Shown: positions 37,827 through 46,442 of the stretch, in pieces
Layout of the letters: the number at the start of each line of letters is the position of its first letter
How positions within the stretch are numbered: position 1 is the first letter of the stretch
Source of the DNA: Shinella sp. WSJ-2
GTDB taxonomy: Bacteria; Pseudomonadota; Alphaproteobacteria; Rhizobiales; Rhizobiaceae
Direction of reading: 5' to 3'
Assembly (NCBI RefSeq): GCF_003432075.1
Contig: NZ_QWBU01000005.1
Location: 186,001 to 250,000, forward strand
Length of the DNA: 64,000 nucleotides
Made by a program: the position numbers and the translations under genes
Notes under the pieces: model-generated
Told to the model about the DNA's origin: nothing
What the model saw: the letters and a program-made list of their open reading frames with translations, nothing else
Databases searched by the model: none

Positions 37827-38816
37827 TTAACGAAGGCTTTCCGGCCCCGCCCCGGTTTTTCGCGTAAAGGGCGTTTCGGGCACCGGAGTCAGGGCAATGC
37901 CAGTATCGAACCAGGCCCGGAGATTGTCGGCCACCAGATCGGCCATGGCATCACGTGTCGCAACGGAGGCCGAGGCGACATGCGGCAGAAGAGCGACATT
38001 CGGCAGCGCCAGCAGCGCCTCCGGCACATGGGGCTCGTCGTAGAAGACATCCAGCCCGGCCGCGGCGATGACGCCGTTCTCGAGCGCTTGCGCAAGCGCC
38101 TCTTCATCGACGGTCCAGCCGCGCCCGACATTGATCAGCACGCCGTTCGGCCCAAGCGCCCGCAGCACGGGCGCGTCGATAGTGCGATGGGTCTCCGCCG
38201 TCTTCGGCACGATGGCGATCAGTGTGTCGACCGCGTCTGCCATCTCGATCAGCGACGGATAATAGGCATAGGGCACGTCCGCCCGCGGACGCCGTGTGTG
38301 ATAGGCGATGCCGACACCGAACCCTTTGAGACGTTCGGCAATGGCAAGGCCGATGCGGCCGAGGCCATAGATGCCGACCGTACGGCCGCGCAAAGTGAGC
38401 GGCGTCAGCGGAAACGCGCCCTCGCGCTTCCAGCGCCCCTCGCGCAACCATGTTTCGGCCTGCGGAAAGCGGCGCAGCGTGTTGAGCAGCAGCCCGATGG
38501 CGGTGTCGGCCACTTCGTCGTTCAGCACATCCGGCGTGTTGGTAACGGCGATGCCGCGGGAAGCGGCGGCGGAGACATCCACGCCATCATAGCCGACGCC
38601 AAAACTCGCGATGATCTCCAGCGACGGGAGGTGCTCGATCAAAGCCGCATTGAAGCTGCCCGAGACGGCGACACCGGAAATGGCCGCAGCCTCCGAGCGC
38701 GCGAGCAGTGCCGGATCAGCCCTCTCGATACGCACGACATCGAAGCGGTCCTTCAGCCGCTCCAGCACCCGTTCGCGGATAGGTCCGGGCACGAGAATGC
38801 GTGTCTTGGCCGACAT
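37827..38816 (-). CDS. D-isomer-specific 2-hydroxyacid dehydrogenase
   Basis: A 329-residue NAD(P)-dependent reductase of the glyoxylate/hydroxypyruvate type. The dinucleotide motif is GIYGLGRIGLAIAERL (Gly at 149, 151 and 154), and the catalytic trio is Arg232 (NVGRGWTVDE), Glu261 (FYDEPHVPEAL) and His279 (LLPHVASAS). It reduces glyoxylate, hydroxypyruvate or 2-ketogluconate-like acids. GAGG is 5 nt before the ATG. It lies 25 nt downstream of the LacI regulator on the same strand and may be its target or co-transcribed. Confidence 0.93.
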   Translation of the reverse strand: MSAKTRILVPGPIRERVLERLKDRFDVVRIERADPALLARSEAAAISGVAVSGSFNAALIEHLPSLEIIASFGVGYDGVDVSAAASRGIAVTNTPDVLNDEVADTAIGLLLNTLRRFPQAETWLREGRWKREGAFPLTPLTLRGRTVGIYGLGRIGLAIAERLKGFGVGIAYHTRRPRADVPYAYYPSLIEMADAVDTLIAIVPKTAETHRTIDAPVLRALGPNGVLINVGRGWTVDEEALAQALENGVIAAAGLDVFYDEPHVPEALLALPNVALLPHVASASVATRDAMADLVADNLRAWFDTGIALTPVPETPFTRKTGAGPESLR

Positions 38817-38841
38817 GGAAACCTCGTCTGCTCTTGCGGCT

Positions 38842-39870
38842 TCAGCCTTCGGGATGCGGCTTCAGCGGTCCGGTGGATTGCCGGATGCGCATTTCCGGCT
38901 TGATGAGATGGATGCCGTCCGGCTCGTGGCTGCCCTTGAGTTTGTCGAGCAGCGCGCGCGCCGCGTTGCGGCCGACTTCCGACTGGCCGTTCCAGACGGT
39001 GGTGAGGGCCGGCGTCGCGATCGCCGCCTCCTCGAGATCGTCATAGCCGGTGACGGAAACGTCGCGACCGGGCACGAGGCCGGCGCGGGCGATACCGTTC
39101 ATCAGGCCGATGGCGACGAGATCGTTCCAGCAGACGGCCGCCGTCGGCTTCTGCGGCAGGGAGAGGAAATGCACTGCCGCCTCGAAGCCGCCCTGCTTGG
39201 TGCGCGGGCCGGGAATGCGCAAGCCCGGATCGACCTCGATATTGGCCTTGCGCAGCGCGTTGACATAGCCCTGATAGCGGTCGCGGCCGGTCGAGGTCTG
39301 GTCTGTGCCGCCCACCATGGCGATGGTGCGGTGGCCAAGCCCAATCAGATGGTTTGTCGCCAGCGAAATGCCGTAACTGTCGTCACCGCGGAAGATCGGC
39401 ACATCGAGCCCGTCGATGGAGCGCGCTATCAAGATCGCCGGCATGCCGTTCTCTTCGGCAAGCTGGATATCCTCCGGCGGCGTGCCGATGGCCGGCGACA
39501 TGATCACGCCGTCGCCACCGAGCTGCAGAAGCGTCTCGATGAAATTGCGCTGCTTTTCGACGGAATCGTAGTGGTTGGACAGGATGAAGGTCTGCCGATC
39601 GCGATCGAGCTCGCTTTCGATCGATTTCAGGATTTCCGCATAGAACGGGTTCATGATGTCGTGCACGACGACGCCGATAATGCCCGAGCGGGAGGTGCGC
39701 AGGCTGGCGGCGCGGCGGTTGTAGATATAGCCGAGCGCCCGCGCCTGTTCCTTGATCCGGTCGCGCGTCGCGGCAGCAACGAGCGGGCTGTCTCTCAGCG
39801 CAAGCGATACCGTCGCGGTGGAAACGCCGAGCGTCTCCGCGATGGTGGAAAGCTTGATTTTCTGTGCCAC
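38842..39870 (-). CDS. LacI-family transcriptional regulator
   Basis: A 342-residue regulator with a LacI HTH and hinge at about 7-52 (LSTIAETLGVSTATVSLALR) followed by a periplasmic-binding-protein-like effector domain (GIIGVVVHDIMNPFYAEILK). The effector is probably a sugar or sugar acid. GTG start at 39870 with GGGAGG upstream. Two copies of an AT-rich palindromic site lie immediately upstream, which suggests autoregulation and control of the dehydrogenase gene that follows. Confidence 0.95.
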   Translation of the reverse strand: MAQKIKLSTIAETLGVSTATVSLALRDSPLVAAATRDRIKEQARALGYIYNRRAASLRTSRSGIIGVVVHDIMNPFYAEILKSIESELDRDRQTFILSNHYDSVEKQRNFIETLLQLGGDGVIMSPAIGTPPEDIQLAEENGMPAILIARSIDGLDVPIFRGDDSYGISLATNHLIGLGHRTIAMVGGTDQTSTGRDRYQGYVNALRKANIEVDPGLRIPGPRTKQGGFEAAVHFLSLPQKPTAAVCWNDLVAIGLMNGIARAGLVPGRDVSVTGYDDLEEAAIATPALTTVWNGQSEVGRNAARALLDKLKGSHEPDGIHLIKPEMRIRQSTGPLKPHPEG

Positions 39871-39895
39871 GAACCCTCCCGCAGCAACGCATCCT

Positions 39896-39924
39896 TTAAA
39901 ACAGTTTATTTAAACAGTTTAAAT
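39896..39924. promoter_or_regulatory. Tandem palindromic operator upstream of the LacI-type gene
   Basis: ATTTAAACAGTTTAAAT (39908-39924) is a perfect 17-bp inverted repeat with a central A. An imperfect copy, TTTAAAACAGTTTA, lies just to its left at about 39896-39909. They sit 26-54 nt upstream of the LacI-type GTG and overlap the last codons of the marR gene. Odd-centred AT-rich palindromes like this suit LacI-family dimers. Confidence 0.65.
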
Positions 39925-40455
39925 GTCGTCGGCAACAGGCTTTGCGCCATTCTCCGCCGTATCAGGCGCGGAGACATGCAGATTCTCGTCCATGGCACGC
40001 AGCAGCTTGAGGAGATGACGCACGTCCTTTTCGCTCAGTCCCTCGGCCGCCTGCCGCTCGCTGAGCCGCCCGGCTTCGGAAATGCGATCGACGGAGGACC
40101 GGCCCGCTTCGGTCAGATGCACCATGGTCAGGCGCCCGTCCGTCTCGTCCGGCCGGCGCTCGACGAAGCCCTGCGCCTCCAGCCGCCCGATGGTGCGAGT
40201 CATGGTTGGCGCTTTAACGCCAAGGCGAGCGGCGAGCGCGCCCGCGGTCAGACCGCCCTCTTCCGAAAGCGCCAGGATCACGCCGTCCTGCCCGGCATAG
40301 AGGCCGGTGGCGAGAAGATTGCGCGAGAGCACGGTGCGCATGGACCGGGCAGCATTGACGACGGCGGCGGCAAGGCCTGCACCGGACACATCCTCGTGCG
40401 ATTTCTTCTTCTTGCCCTTTTTGGCGTCCTTGCCGTCCTTGTGCTTCTTGCCCAT
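39919..40455 (-). CDS. MarR-family transcriptional regulator with lysine-rich N-terminal tail
   Basis: A 178-residue winged-helix regulator: LTAGALAARLGVKAPTMTRT (recognition helix), then LEAQGFVERRPDETDGRLTM (wing), then a C-terminal dimer helix. Residues 1-25 are an unusual lysine-rich leader (MGKKHKDGKDAKKGKKKKSH) before the MarR core. AGGAGG lies 6 nt before ATG 40455, supporting the start. It is divergent from the creatininase-family gene with 92 nt between them, so that gene is the likely target. Confidence 0.9.
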   Translation of the reverse strand: MGKKHKDGKDAKKGKKKKSHEDVSGAGLAAAVVNAARSMRTVLSRNLLATGLYAGQDGVILALSEEGGLTAGALAARLGVKAPTMTRTIGRLEAQGFVERRPDETDGRLTMVHLTEAGRSSVDRISEAGRLSERQAAEGLSEKDVRHLLKLLRAMDENLHVSAPDTAENGAKPVADDI

Positions 40456-40547
40456 CCATCGCCTCCTGCACCGCCCGCCGATACCTTGCATCGCGGGCCC
40501 GGCCCTGTATGACAGAGGAAGAAGGCCGGCTGCAAGGGAGGATCGGT

Positions 40548-41351
40548 ATGGCGCATATCCGGGCGCGTCCGAAAAGGCGGTGGACTGAAAACGACCCCAT
40601 GCTGCCCCCGGAAGACCGCGCGGAGTGGATCGCCGTGCTGCCGCTCGGCGCGCATGAGGGCCACGGGCCGCACCTGCCGCTCGAAACCGACACGCTGATC
40701 GCCGAAGGCATTGCGGAACGGCTGGCCGCCGTATTGCCGGAACACCTGCCCGTCACGGTCCTGCCCGTCGAGCCCATCGGCTACTCGCCCGAACATCTCG
40801 ACGTGCCCGGCACGCGCTCCCTGCCCTATGGCGAAGCGATCGAGCGCTGGCTGCGCATCGCCGAGGACCTCGACCGCTTCGGCATACGCAAGCTGGTGCT
40901 GCTCAATGCCCATGGCGGCAATTCTCCCCTGATGACCATCGTCGCGACGGAAGCGCGCGTGCGCTTCGGCATGCTCGTCGTCGCCACCGCCTGGACCCGC
41001 TTCGGTCAGCCTGAGGGCTGGATCTCCCAGGAGGACAAGGCCATCGACATCCATGGTGGCGATATCGAAACCTCCGTCATGCTCGCCCTTCACCCCGAGC
41101 GGGTGGATATGACGAAGGCCGAGCGCTTCGGCTCGCGCCAGGCGGAATTCGCCGCCCGTTTCGCGCATCTGCGCGCCTATGGCCCGCACGCCTTCGGCTG
41201 GAAAATGTCCGACCTCAACCCGAAAGGCGTGGCGGGGGACGCCAGCGCCGCCACGGCCGAAAAGGGCGAGCAGCTGATCACACACGCACTGCGCGGCCTC
41301 GTCGAGCTGCTGGAAGATGTCGCAGCCTTCGACGCAAAGACGCTGTTATAG
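40548..41351 (+). CDS. Creatininase-family amidohydrolase
   Basis: A 267-residue metal-dependent amidohydrolase. The metal ligands are visible in [19 protein letters not shown] (Glu37, His39, Asp48), NAHGGN (His123) and [12 protein letters not shown] (Glu175). Members hydrolyse creatinine, N-formyl or F420/mycofactocin precursors. The ATG at 40548 has GGGAGGAT 6 nt upstream and is preferred over 40509. It is divergent from the MarR gene; the COG0523 GTPase begins 91 nt later. Confidence 0.88.
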   Translation: MAHIRARPKRRWTENDPMLPPEDRAEWIAVLPLGAHEGHGPHLPLETDTLIAEGIAERLAAVLPEHLPVTVLPVEPIGYSPEHLDVPGTRSLPYGEAIERWLRIAEDLDRFGIRKLVLLNAHGGNSPLMTIVATEARVRFGMLVVATAWTRFGQPEGWISQEDKAIDIHGGDIETSVMLALHPERVDMTKAERFGSRQAEFAARFAHLRAYGPHAFGWKMSDLNPKGVAGDASAATAEKGEQLITHALRGLVELLEDVAAFDAKTLL

Positions 41352-41442
41352 CCGCATCCGGCATTTGCGCTGGCCCATCCGATCTCCTATATCAGACCCA
41401 ACCGGATGCTTCCCAGCGTCCCCGTCCTTGTTCGAGGTTCCC

Positions 41443-42567
41443 ATGACCGAAACAGCCCCCGCAAAGCCCATTCCCGTCACCGTGCTCACCGGCTATCTCG
41501 GTGCCGGCAAGACGACGCTCCTCAACCGCATCCTAACCGGCAACCACGGCAAGAAATACGCCGTCATCGTCAACGAGTTCGGCGAGATCGGCATCGACAA
41601 CGACCTGATCGTCGAGTCGGACGAAGAAATCTATGAAATGAACAACGGCTGCATCTGCTGCACCGTGCGCGGCGACCTGATCCGCGTCGTGGAAGGCCTG
41701 ATGCGCCGCCCCGGCCGCTTCGACGCCATCATCGTCGAAACGACGGGCCTTGCCGATCCGGTGCCGGTCGCCCAGACCTTCTTCATGGACGACGACGTGC
41801 GCCAGAAGACCGAACTCGACGCCGTCGTGGCGCTGGTTGATGCAAAACACCTGCCGCTGCGCCTCAAGGACAGCCGCGAGGCCGAGGACCAGATCGCCTT
41901 TGCCGATGTCGTGCTGATCAACAAGACCGACCTCGTCGGCGCCGACGAGCTGGCGAAGATCGAAGCGACAGTGCGCGCCATCAACCCGTCCGCCCGCATT
42001 CACCGCACGACCCGCTCCGAAATCGACCTGACCAAGGTTCTCGACCAGGGCGCGTTCAATCTGGAACGGGCGCTGGAAAACGATCCACATTTCCTCGACC
42101 ATGATCACGAAGACCATGTCTGCGGCCCGGATTGCGGCCACGACCATCATCACCATGGCCACGATCATGATCACCACCACCATGATCACGATCATCATCA
42201 CGACCACGATCACCACCATGATCATGACCACCACCACGACCACGGCGTTTCCCCGATCCATGACGTGACGGTGCAGTCGATCTCGCTGCGCGGCGGCGAG
42301 ATGAACCCGGACCGCTTCTTCCAGTGGATCCAGAAGATCACCCAGACGGAAGGCCCCAACATCCTGCGCCTGAAGGGCATCATCGCCTTTGCCGGTGATG
42401 AGGAGCGCTATGTCGTGCAGGGCGTGCACATGATCGTCGAAGGCGACCACCAGCGCGCCTGGAAAGACGGCGAGAAGCGCGAAAGCCGCCTCGTCTTCAT
42501 CGGCCGCGATCTCGATCGAGAGAAGATCGAACGCAGCTTCAAGGCCTGCGAGGCACAGAAGAACTGA
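41443..42567 (+). CDS. COG0523 (CobW/G3E) GTP-binding metallochaperone-like protein
   Basis: A 374-residue GTPase. Walker A is GYLGAGKTT (17-25), the metal motif CICC is Cys70-Cys73 in [10 protein letters not shown], and the base-specificity motif is NKTD (159-162). Residues about 219-267 form a very His/Asp-rich loop built of HDH-type repeats, followed by the CobW C-terminal domain ([20 protein letters not shown]). This suggests a Zn/Co/Ni chaperone. ATG 41443 follows GAGG by 5 nt. The stop overlaps the WD40 start (TGATG). Confidence 0.93.
   Translation: MTETAPAKPIPVTVLTGYLGAGKTTLLNRILTGNHGKKYAVIVNEFGEIGIDNDLIVESDEEIYEMNNGCICCTVRGDLIRVVEGLMRRPGRFDAIIVETTGLADPVPVAQTFFMDDDVRQKTELDAVVALVDAKHLPLRLKDSREAEDQIAFADVVLINKTDLVGADELAKIEATVRAINPSARIHRTTRSEIDLTKVLDQGAFNLERALENDPHFLDHDHEDHVCGPDCGHDHHHHGHDHDHHHHDHDHHHDHDHHHDHDHHHDHGVSPIHDVTVQSISLRGGEMNPDRFFQWIQKITQTEGPNILRLKGIIAFAGDEERYVVQGVHMIVEGDHQRAWKDGEKRESRLVFIGRDLDREKIERSFKACEAQKN
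42103..42245 (+). repeat. CAC/CAT-rich repeat inside the CobW gene encoding a His-rich loop
   Basis: Imperfect short tandem repeats of CACGACCAT/GATCATCAC type fill this coding stretch and translate to about 30 His with Asp. They are in frame throughout and add a metal-binding loop; such DNA is prone to in-frame length variation between strains. Confidence 0.9.
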
Positions 42568-43556
42568 TGCCGACGGTTGCGCCTCTTGATCTCGACGGCC
42601 ACGTTATCGCGGCCGCCTTTCTCGGCGATGTGCCGTTCTTCGCGTCTGCCACCGGCGCCATCCACCGCCTCGATCATGGCCAGAAGGTCACGGAGGCGCA
42701 TGACGGGCTGCTCGCCTGCGTGCGCGACGAGGCGAACGACACGCTGATCACAGGCGGCGAGGACGGCAGGGTGCAGCGGATCGCGGCCGATGGCAGCGCG
42801 ACGCTCATCGCCGAGGTGCCACGCAAGTGGATCTCTGTCGTCGCCCCCGGCCCGCAGGGTGCGGTTGGTTTCGCCGAGGGACGCACCGCGCGCGTGCGTC
42901 TCGCCGACGGCACGATCAAGGAGTTCACCGAAAGCCGCTCGGTCGAAGGCATCGCCTTCGCACCGAAGGGACTGCGCCTCGGTGTTGCCCGCTATAACGG
43001 CGTCTCGCTGCATTGGGTAGCCATGGCCGGCCAACCGGTTGATCTGGAATGGAAGGGCGCCCATACCGGCGTCACTTTCTCGCCGGACGGCCGCTTCGTC
43101 GTGACCAGCATGCAGGAAAACGCCCTGCACGGCTGGAAGCTCGACACCAAGGTGGGCGCCGATACGCGCCACATGCGCATGACCGGCTATCCCGCCAAGG
43201 TGAAGTCGCTCTCCTGGTCCGCCAAGGGCAAGTGGCTCGCCTCCTCGGGTGCGCCGGCCGCCATCGTCTGGCCCTTCTCGGCCAAGGACGGCCCGATGGG
43301 CAAGCCGCCGCTGGAACTCGGCACCCGTGCGGATGTGATGGTCACAGCCGTCGCCTGCCACCCGGCCGAAGACGTCGTCGCCATCGGCTATTCCGACGGC
43401 ATGGTGCTCGCCGCGCGTTTTGCCGATAGCCGCGAAGTGCTGCTGCGCCGCGCCGGGAAGGGCGCCATCACCTCCATGGCCTGGAGCAAAAGCGGCAAGC
43501 TCATCGCCTTTGCCAGCGAAGCCGGCGATTGCGGTGTGATCGACATCGCCGGATAA
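42567..43556 (+). CDS. WD40-repeat protein
   Basis: A 329-residue beta-propeller-like protein. Repeats are seen as GVTFSPDGRFVVTSMQENAL, KSLSWSAKGKWLASSGAPAA and TSMAWSKSGKLIAFASEAGD, each with the strand-turn pattern but weak WD dipeptides. It has no signal peptide. Translation starts at an ATG overlapping the stop of the His-rich GTPase, so the pair is coupled. Rhizobial COG0523/WD40 pairs are common in Rhizobiaceae, suggesting a shared metal-handling task; there is no direct evidence for its mechanism. Confidence 0.87.
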   Translation: MPTVAPLDLDGHVIAAAFLGDVPFFASATGAIHRLDHGQKVTEAHDGLLACVRDEANDTLITGGEDGRVQRIAADGSATLIAEVPRKWISVVAPGPQGAVGFAEGRTARVRLADGTIKEFTESRSVEGIAFAPKGLRLGVARYNGVSLHWVAMAGQPVDLEWKGAHTGVTFSPDGRFVVTSMQENALHGWKLDTKVGADTRHMRMTGYPAKVKSLSWSAKGKWLASSGAPAAIVWPFSAKDGPMGKPPLELGTRADVMVTAVACHPAEDVVAIGYSDGMVLAARFADSREVLLRRAGKGAITSMAWSKSGKLIAFASEAGDCGVIDIAG

Positions 43557-43581
43557 TGCCGCCTCCCCGAAGGAGGTTGTC

Positions 43582-43977
43582 ATGGTGTCATCGATCACGC
43601 CGTTCCTGATGTTCGAAGGTCGCGCCGAAGAGGCGATGACCTTCTATATCGGCCTGTTCCCGGACAGCCGCATCGAGGATATCCAGCGCTACGGACCGGA
43701 CGAGGCCGGCAAGGAGGGTTCCGTCTTCCGCGCCCGCTTCAGCCTCGGCCGCCAGTCCGTGATGTGCATCGACAGCCCGGCCGCCCACGGCTTCACCTTC
43801 ACGCCGTCCTTTTCTTTCTTCGTTGAATGCGAGTCGGAAACCCGGCTGCGCGAATTGCACGCCGCCCTCGGCGCCGAGGGCACGGACCTGATGCCGGTGG
43901 ACAACTACGGTTTCAGCCGCCTCTTCACCTGGGTGCAGGATCGCTTCGGCATCTCCTGGCAACTGAACCTGGAATAG
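43582..43977 (+). CDS. VOC-family protein (PhnB / 3-demethylubiquinone-like)
   Basis: A 131-residue protein starting SSITPFLMFEGRAEEAMTFYIGLFPDSRIEDI, the PhnB-type VOC fold; FTFTPSFSFFVECE and DNYGFSRLFTWVQDRFGISW also fit. Despite the frequent 3-demethylubiquinone methyltransferase label, these proteins have no methyltransferase motif; their role is unknown. AGGAGG lies 5 nt before the ATG, but it is paired with CCTCC (43562-43566) in a small hairpin that could mask it. Confidence 0.85.
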   Translation: MVSSITPFLMFEGRAEEAMTFYIGLFPDSRIEDIQRYGPDEAGKEGSVFRARFSLGRQSVMCIDSPAAHGFTFTPSFSFFVECESETRLRELHAALGAEGTDLMPVDNYGFSRLFTWVQDRFGISWQLNLE

Positions 43978-44039
43978 AGCAAGCCCGGAAGAGCGGAGCT
44001 CTCCCGGGCCCACCGACCGCAAGAGCGGGGATGGTGCGG

Positions 44040-44342
44040 TCAGTGATTGCGCTTCTTGCAGCCACAGTCGCTGCCGCCGCCGCTAAGAATGCCCAGCACA
44101 TTGCCGTTCAGCACGCCCGACAGGGTGCCGTTCAGGTTGTTGTTGAGAACGCCGTTCAGGATGCTGTTGCCGTCGTTGTCGCTGAGGACATTGCCGACAC
44201 CGACGCCGACACTGGGGGCGATGACGATACCGCCGGTCTTGTTGCCGAGAATGCCGAGGCCGAGCAGGCCGCCGGCCGATGCCTGACCGGCGCCGGCGAG
44301 AGCAATGACGGTAGCGATTGCGATGATGCGGGTCTTGTTCAT
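44040..44342 (-). CDS. Small exported Gly/Asn-rich repeat protein
   Basis: 100 residues with a clear signal peptide (MNKTRIIAIATVIALAGAGQ, cleavage after ASA near residue 23). The mature part is Gly/Leu/Asn-rich and repetitive; residues 61-88 run ILNGVLNNNLNGTLSGVLNG and NVLGIL, with a leucine/valine every 4-7 residues, then a tail CGCKKRNH with two cysteines. This looks like a secreted beta-solenoid or amyloid-like strand protein, but I recognise no named family. GGAGAGAG lies just upstream of the ATG. It is divergent from the outer-membrane gene. Confidence 0.7.
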   Translation of the reverse strand: MNKTRIIAIATVIALAGAGQASAGGLLGLGILGNKTGGIVIAPSVGVGVGNVLSDNDGNSILNGVLNNNLNGTLSGVLNGNVLGILSGGGSDCGCKKRNH

Positions 44343-44591
44343 GATCTCTCTCCTTCGGTTGTGCACCTCATTGGTACACAATCAAAGGTAAAGTAGACTG
44401 CGATTTACACAACCGGATTTGCCAGTCATAGCAAAGAGTTAACCATAACAAAGACAAGTTTAACAAATCCTGACCGGATACAACTTCTAGTAAACTAAAT
44501 TGCAGTACCTAGGCGAAAATCAACCTTTAGGAGAATTTTTAACCATGCAACCGTAGGATTCCGTTCCATTAAAGGACAAGGGCGGTTTCCG
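44343..44591. other. AT-rich divergent promoter region
   Basis: This 249-nt gap between the small exported protein and the beta-barrel gene is much richer in A+T than its surroundings (runs such as TTAACCATAACAAAGACAAG). It should hold both promoters. AAGGG at 44578-44582 is the probable ribosome site for the plus-strand gene. No clear symmetric operator was seen. Confidence 0.45.
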
Positions 44592-45755
44592 ATGCGTTCT
44601 CTTCAAGGCCTGGTCTGCGCGGCTTTTCTGCTGGCCCAACACAACCCAGCAAATGCCGATTCAACCATCGATTACAGCATCGGTAGCGGCTGGACTTCGA
44701 ACATTTTCAAGGATCCGACGACGCTTTCGGCCGCTTTTGGCGAGGCGAAGGTGGCCTTGCGGGGATCGCTGGCCCTGGAGGAGACCCAGCTGGCCTATGG
44801 ACTTGCGGCAAGCGTGCAGCGCGTCGCGAAGTACCCCTTCGCCAGCCAGAGCACGGCCGGAATAGAGCTTGGCCTCACCAGGGACATCGGCGAGGCGATC
44901 AAACTCACCCTCAAGGGCGGCATCGAGCACCGGCGCTCCGGCGATATCTTTCTTGCCTTGCCGGGCCTGCTGATCGGCTACCGCAAGGCCGATATCGCGG
45001 CCGCGGGAAGCATCGGCGTTACCGTCACCCACAATGGCGGCAAGAGCCATCTCACCGCCTCGCTTTCCAGCCTAGACCGCGGTCGGGCGCATTTCACGTT
45101 GGCGGGGCTGCGCCCCACGCAGCTCGAAGCCGGCAACCGGCTCTATGACCTGACGGCAGGCCATATCCGCCCCCTCCTGGGCGGCGAGATGGGGGCGACG
45201 CTGCAATATCGCACCAACCACATTGACCGGTCCGAGCAAAAGACTTTCGCGCGGTTTCCCGCCGAGACGCTGCGCGGCTCGCTCGCCTATGGCCGTGTCT
45301 TCGGAAATCTCACGTTGCTGGCGGAGGCCGGCATCGTCGGGGTCGCAAGCCCCGATCTCGGCAAGAGCGTGCAGCGCCTGCGCCCCTTCCTGAAGGGCGA
45401 GGCCGCATGGCAGCTGCCGCGCGAGGCCATTCTAAAAGCAAAAATCGGGCGCGATATCCAGCTCGCCGATATCGACGACGCATTGGGTGAGGATGTGCGC
45501 ACGATCAGCCTGTCGCTGGAAAAAGCGCTGACGGAAAAGCTGAAACTGACGCTTGCCTATGAACAAGCCTATAGCGACTGGCTCTATTACGACTATCGCA
45601 CGCGCTCGAAAACCGCGTCGGCGACGCTCGCCTACACGCTGAGCAAGGGCGCGACGCTGGCGCTGGAATACAGCCGCCTCGCGCGCCGCGAAAAAGACAA
45701 AGCCGCCAACTTCGAAGTCGACGGCCTTGCAGCGCGGATGACGGGCTCGTTCTGA
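44592..45755 (+). CDS. Outer-membrane beta-barrel protein (putative)
   Basis: 387 residues with a signal peptide (cleavage near ANA, residue 22) and alternating amphipathic strands throughout (TAGIELGLTRDIGEAIKLTL, ARFPAETLRGSLAYGRVFGN, KTASATLAYTLSKGATLALE). The last residues are MTGSF, ending in Phe, the usual BAM-recognised C-terminus. I recognise no specific porin family. It may be a surface receptor or autotransport-like barrel. It is divergent from the Gly/Asn-rich exported protein, suggesting a common envelope role. Confidence 0.75.
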   Translation: MRSLQGLVCAAFLLAQHNPANADSTIDYSIGSGWTSNIFKDPTTLSAAFGEAKVALRGSLALEETQLAYGLAASVQRVAKYPFASQSTAGIELGLTRDIGEAIKLTLKGGIEHRRSGDIFLALPGLLIGYRKADIAAAGSIGVTVTHNGGKSHLTASLSSLDRGRAHFTLAGLRPTQLEAGNRLYDLTAGHIRPLLGGEMGATLQYRTNHIDRSEQKTFARFPAETLRGSLAYGRVFGNLTLLAEAGIVGVASPDLGKSVQRLRPFLKGEAAWQLPREAILKAKIGRDIQLADIDDALGEDVRTISLSLEKALTEKLKLTLAYEQAYSDWLYYDYRTRSKTASATLAYTLSKGATLALEYSRLARREKDKAANFEVDGLAARMTGSF

Positions 45756-45759
45756 CCGC

Positions 45760-46206
45760 TCACCATTCCAGTTCCAGATGCGGCCGCCCGTCGGATGTCT
45801 TCGCCGCCGTGCGTCCCGTCTCGTCGACGGTGCAGTTCACGCGCTGGCGGAAGGCGGAGAAGCTGTCGAAGGTCACCACGTCCACCGGCTCGTCGAAATG
45901 CAGGGTCATGCGGTAGAGGCCGGGCTGACTCGTCACCGCCTGCACACCCAGCACCGTCGCGTCGAAGGGCTGGCCGAGATAGTGGCCGCGCACGCGCGAG
46001 CCGAGCATCCACGGATTGAAGGGCGGCCGGTTTCCGGCGGCCGCATGCAACGTATTCCAGTCGCGAAAGCCGTATTGCGCGGCAATCAATTCCAGCGCGC
46101 GGGAATGGGAAATGGCTTCGCCATCGGCGGCAAAACGCGCACGCAGACGTTTCGCCTGATCTTTCAGGGCATCGAGGGATGGAAGGGGCGTCGATGTCGG
46201 ACGCAT
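45760..46206 (-). CDS. Glyoxalase-superfamily-associated protein
   Basis: 148 residues. The N-terminal part SLDALKDQAKRLRARFAADG, ISHSRALELIAAQYGFRDWN and TLHAA form a short helical domain common in proteins annotated as glyoxalase superfamily in rhizobia; the C-terminal half (GHYLGQPFDATVLGVQ, MTLHFDEPVDVVTFDSFSAF) is beta-rich. No enzymatic residues are evident. ATG 46206 has GGAG 7 nt upstream. It nearly abuts the convergent beta-barrel gene. Confidence 0.65.
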   Translation of the reverse strand: MRPTSTPLPSLDALKDQAKRLRARFAADGEAISHSRALELIAAQYGFRDWNTLHAAAGNRPPFNPWMLGSRVRGHYLGQPFDATVLGVQAVTSQPGLYRMTLHFDEPVDVVTFDSFSAFRQRVNCTVDETGRTAAKTSDGRPHLELEW

Positions 46207-46442
46207 GTCGGGACTCCAGTCGTTGCATGCGTCATTTCGGAGGGAGCCCGCATTGCCACCGGTTCGCATGCATGAAGCTGGAAGACCGATTGTCTGAAAC
46301 GAGAGACTTCACCAAAGCTTGCGCTCGCGGACGGCGGGGGCTCTCACCCTGCCCCGCATATAGGCGCTCACGGCCCGTCCGTCAAATCCACCGCTTGCGC
46401 GATGCCCAAAAGCGTGGGAGCACTTCCACGGGAGGAACCATC

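Noticed and set aside
38611-40512. 633-residue plus-strand frame over the LacI and MarR genes
   Set aside because: It runs through several minus-strand genes with clear motifs; the translation is a composition artefact.
42103-42245. CAC/CAT repeat taken for a CRISPR or minisatellite
   Set aside because: The repeats are in frame within the COG0523 gene and encode the His-rich loop; there are no equal-length spacers.
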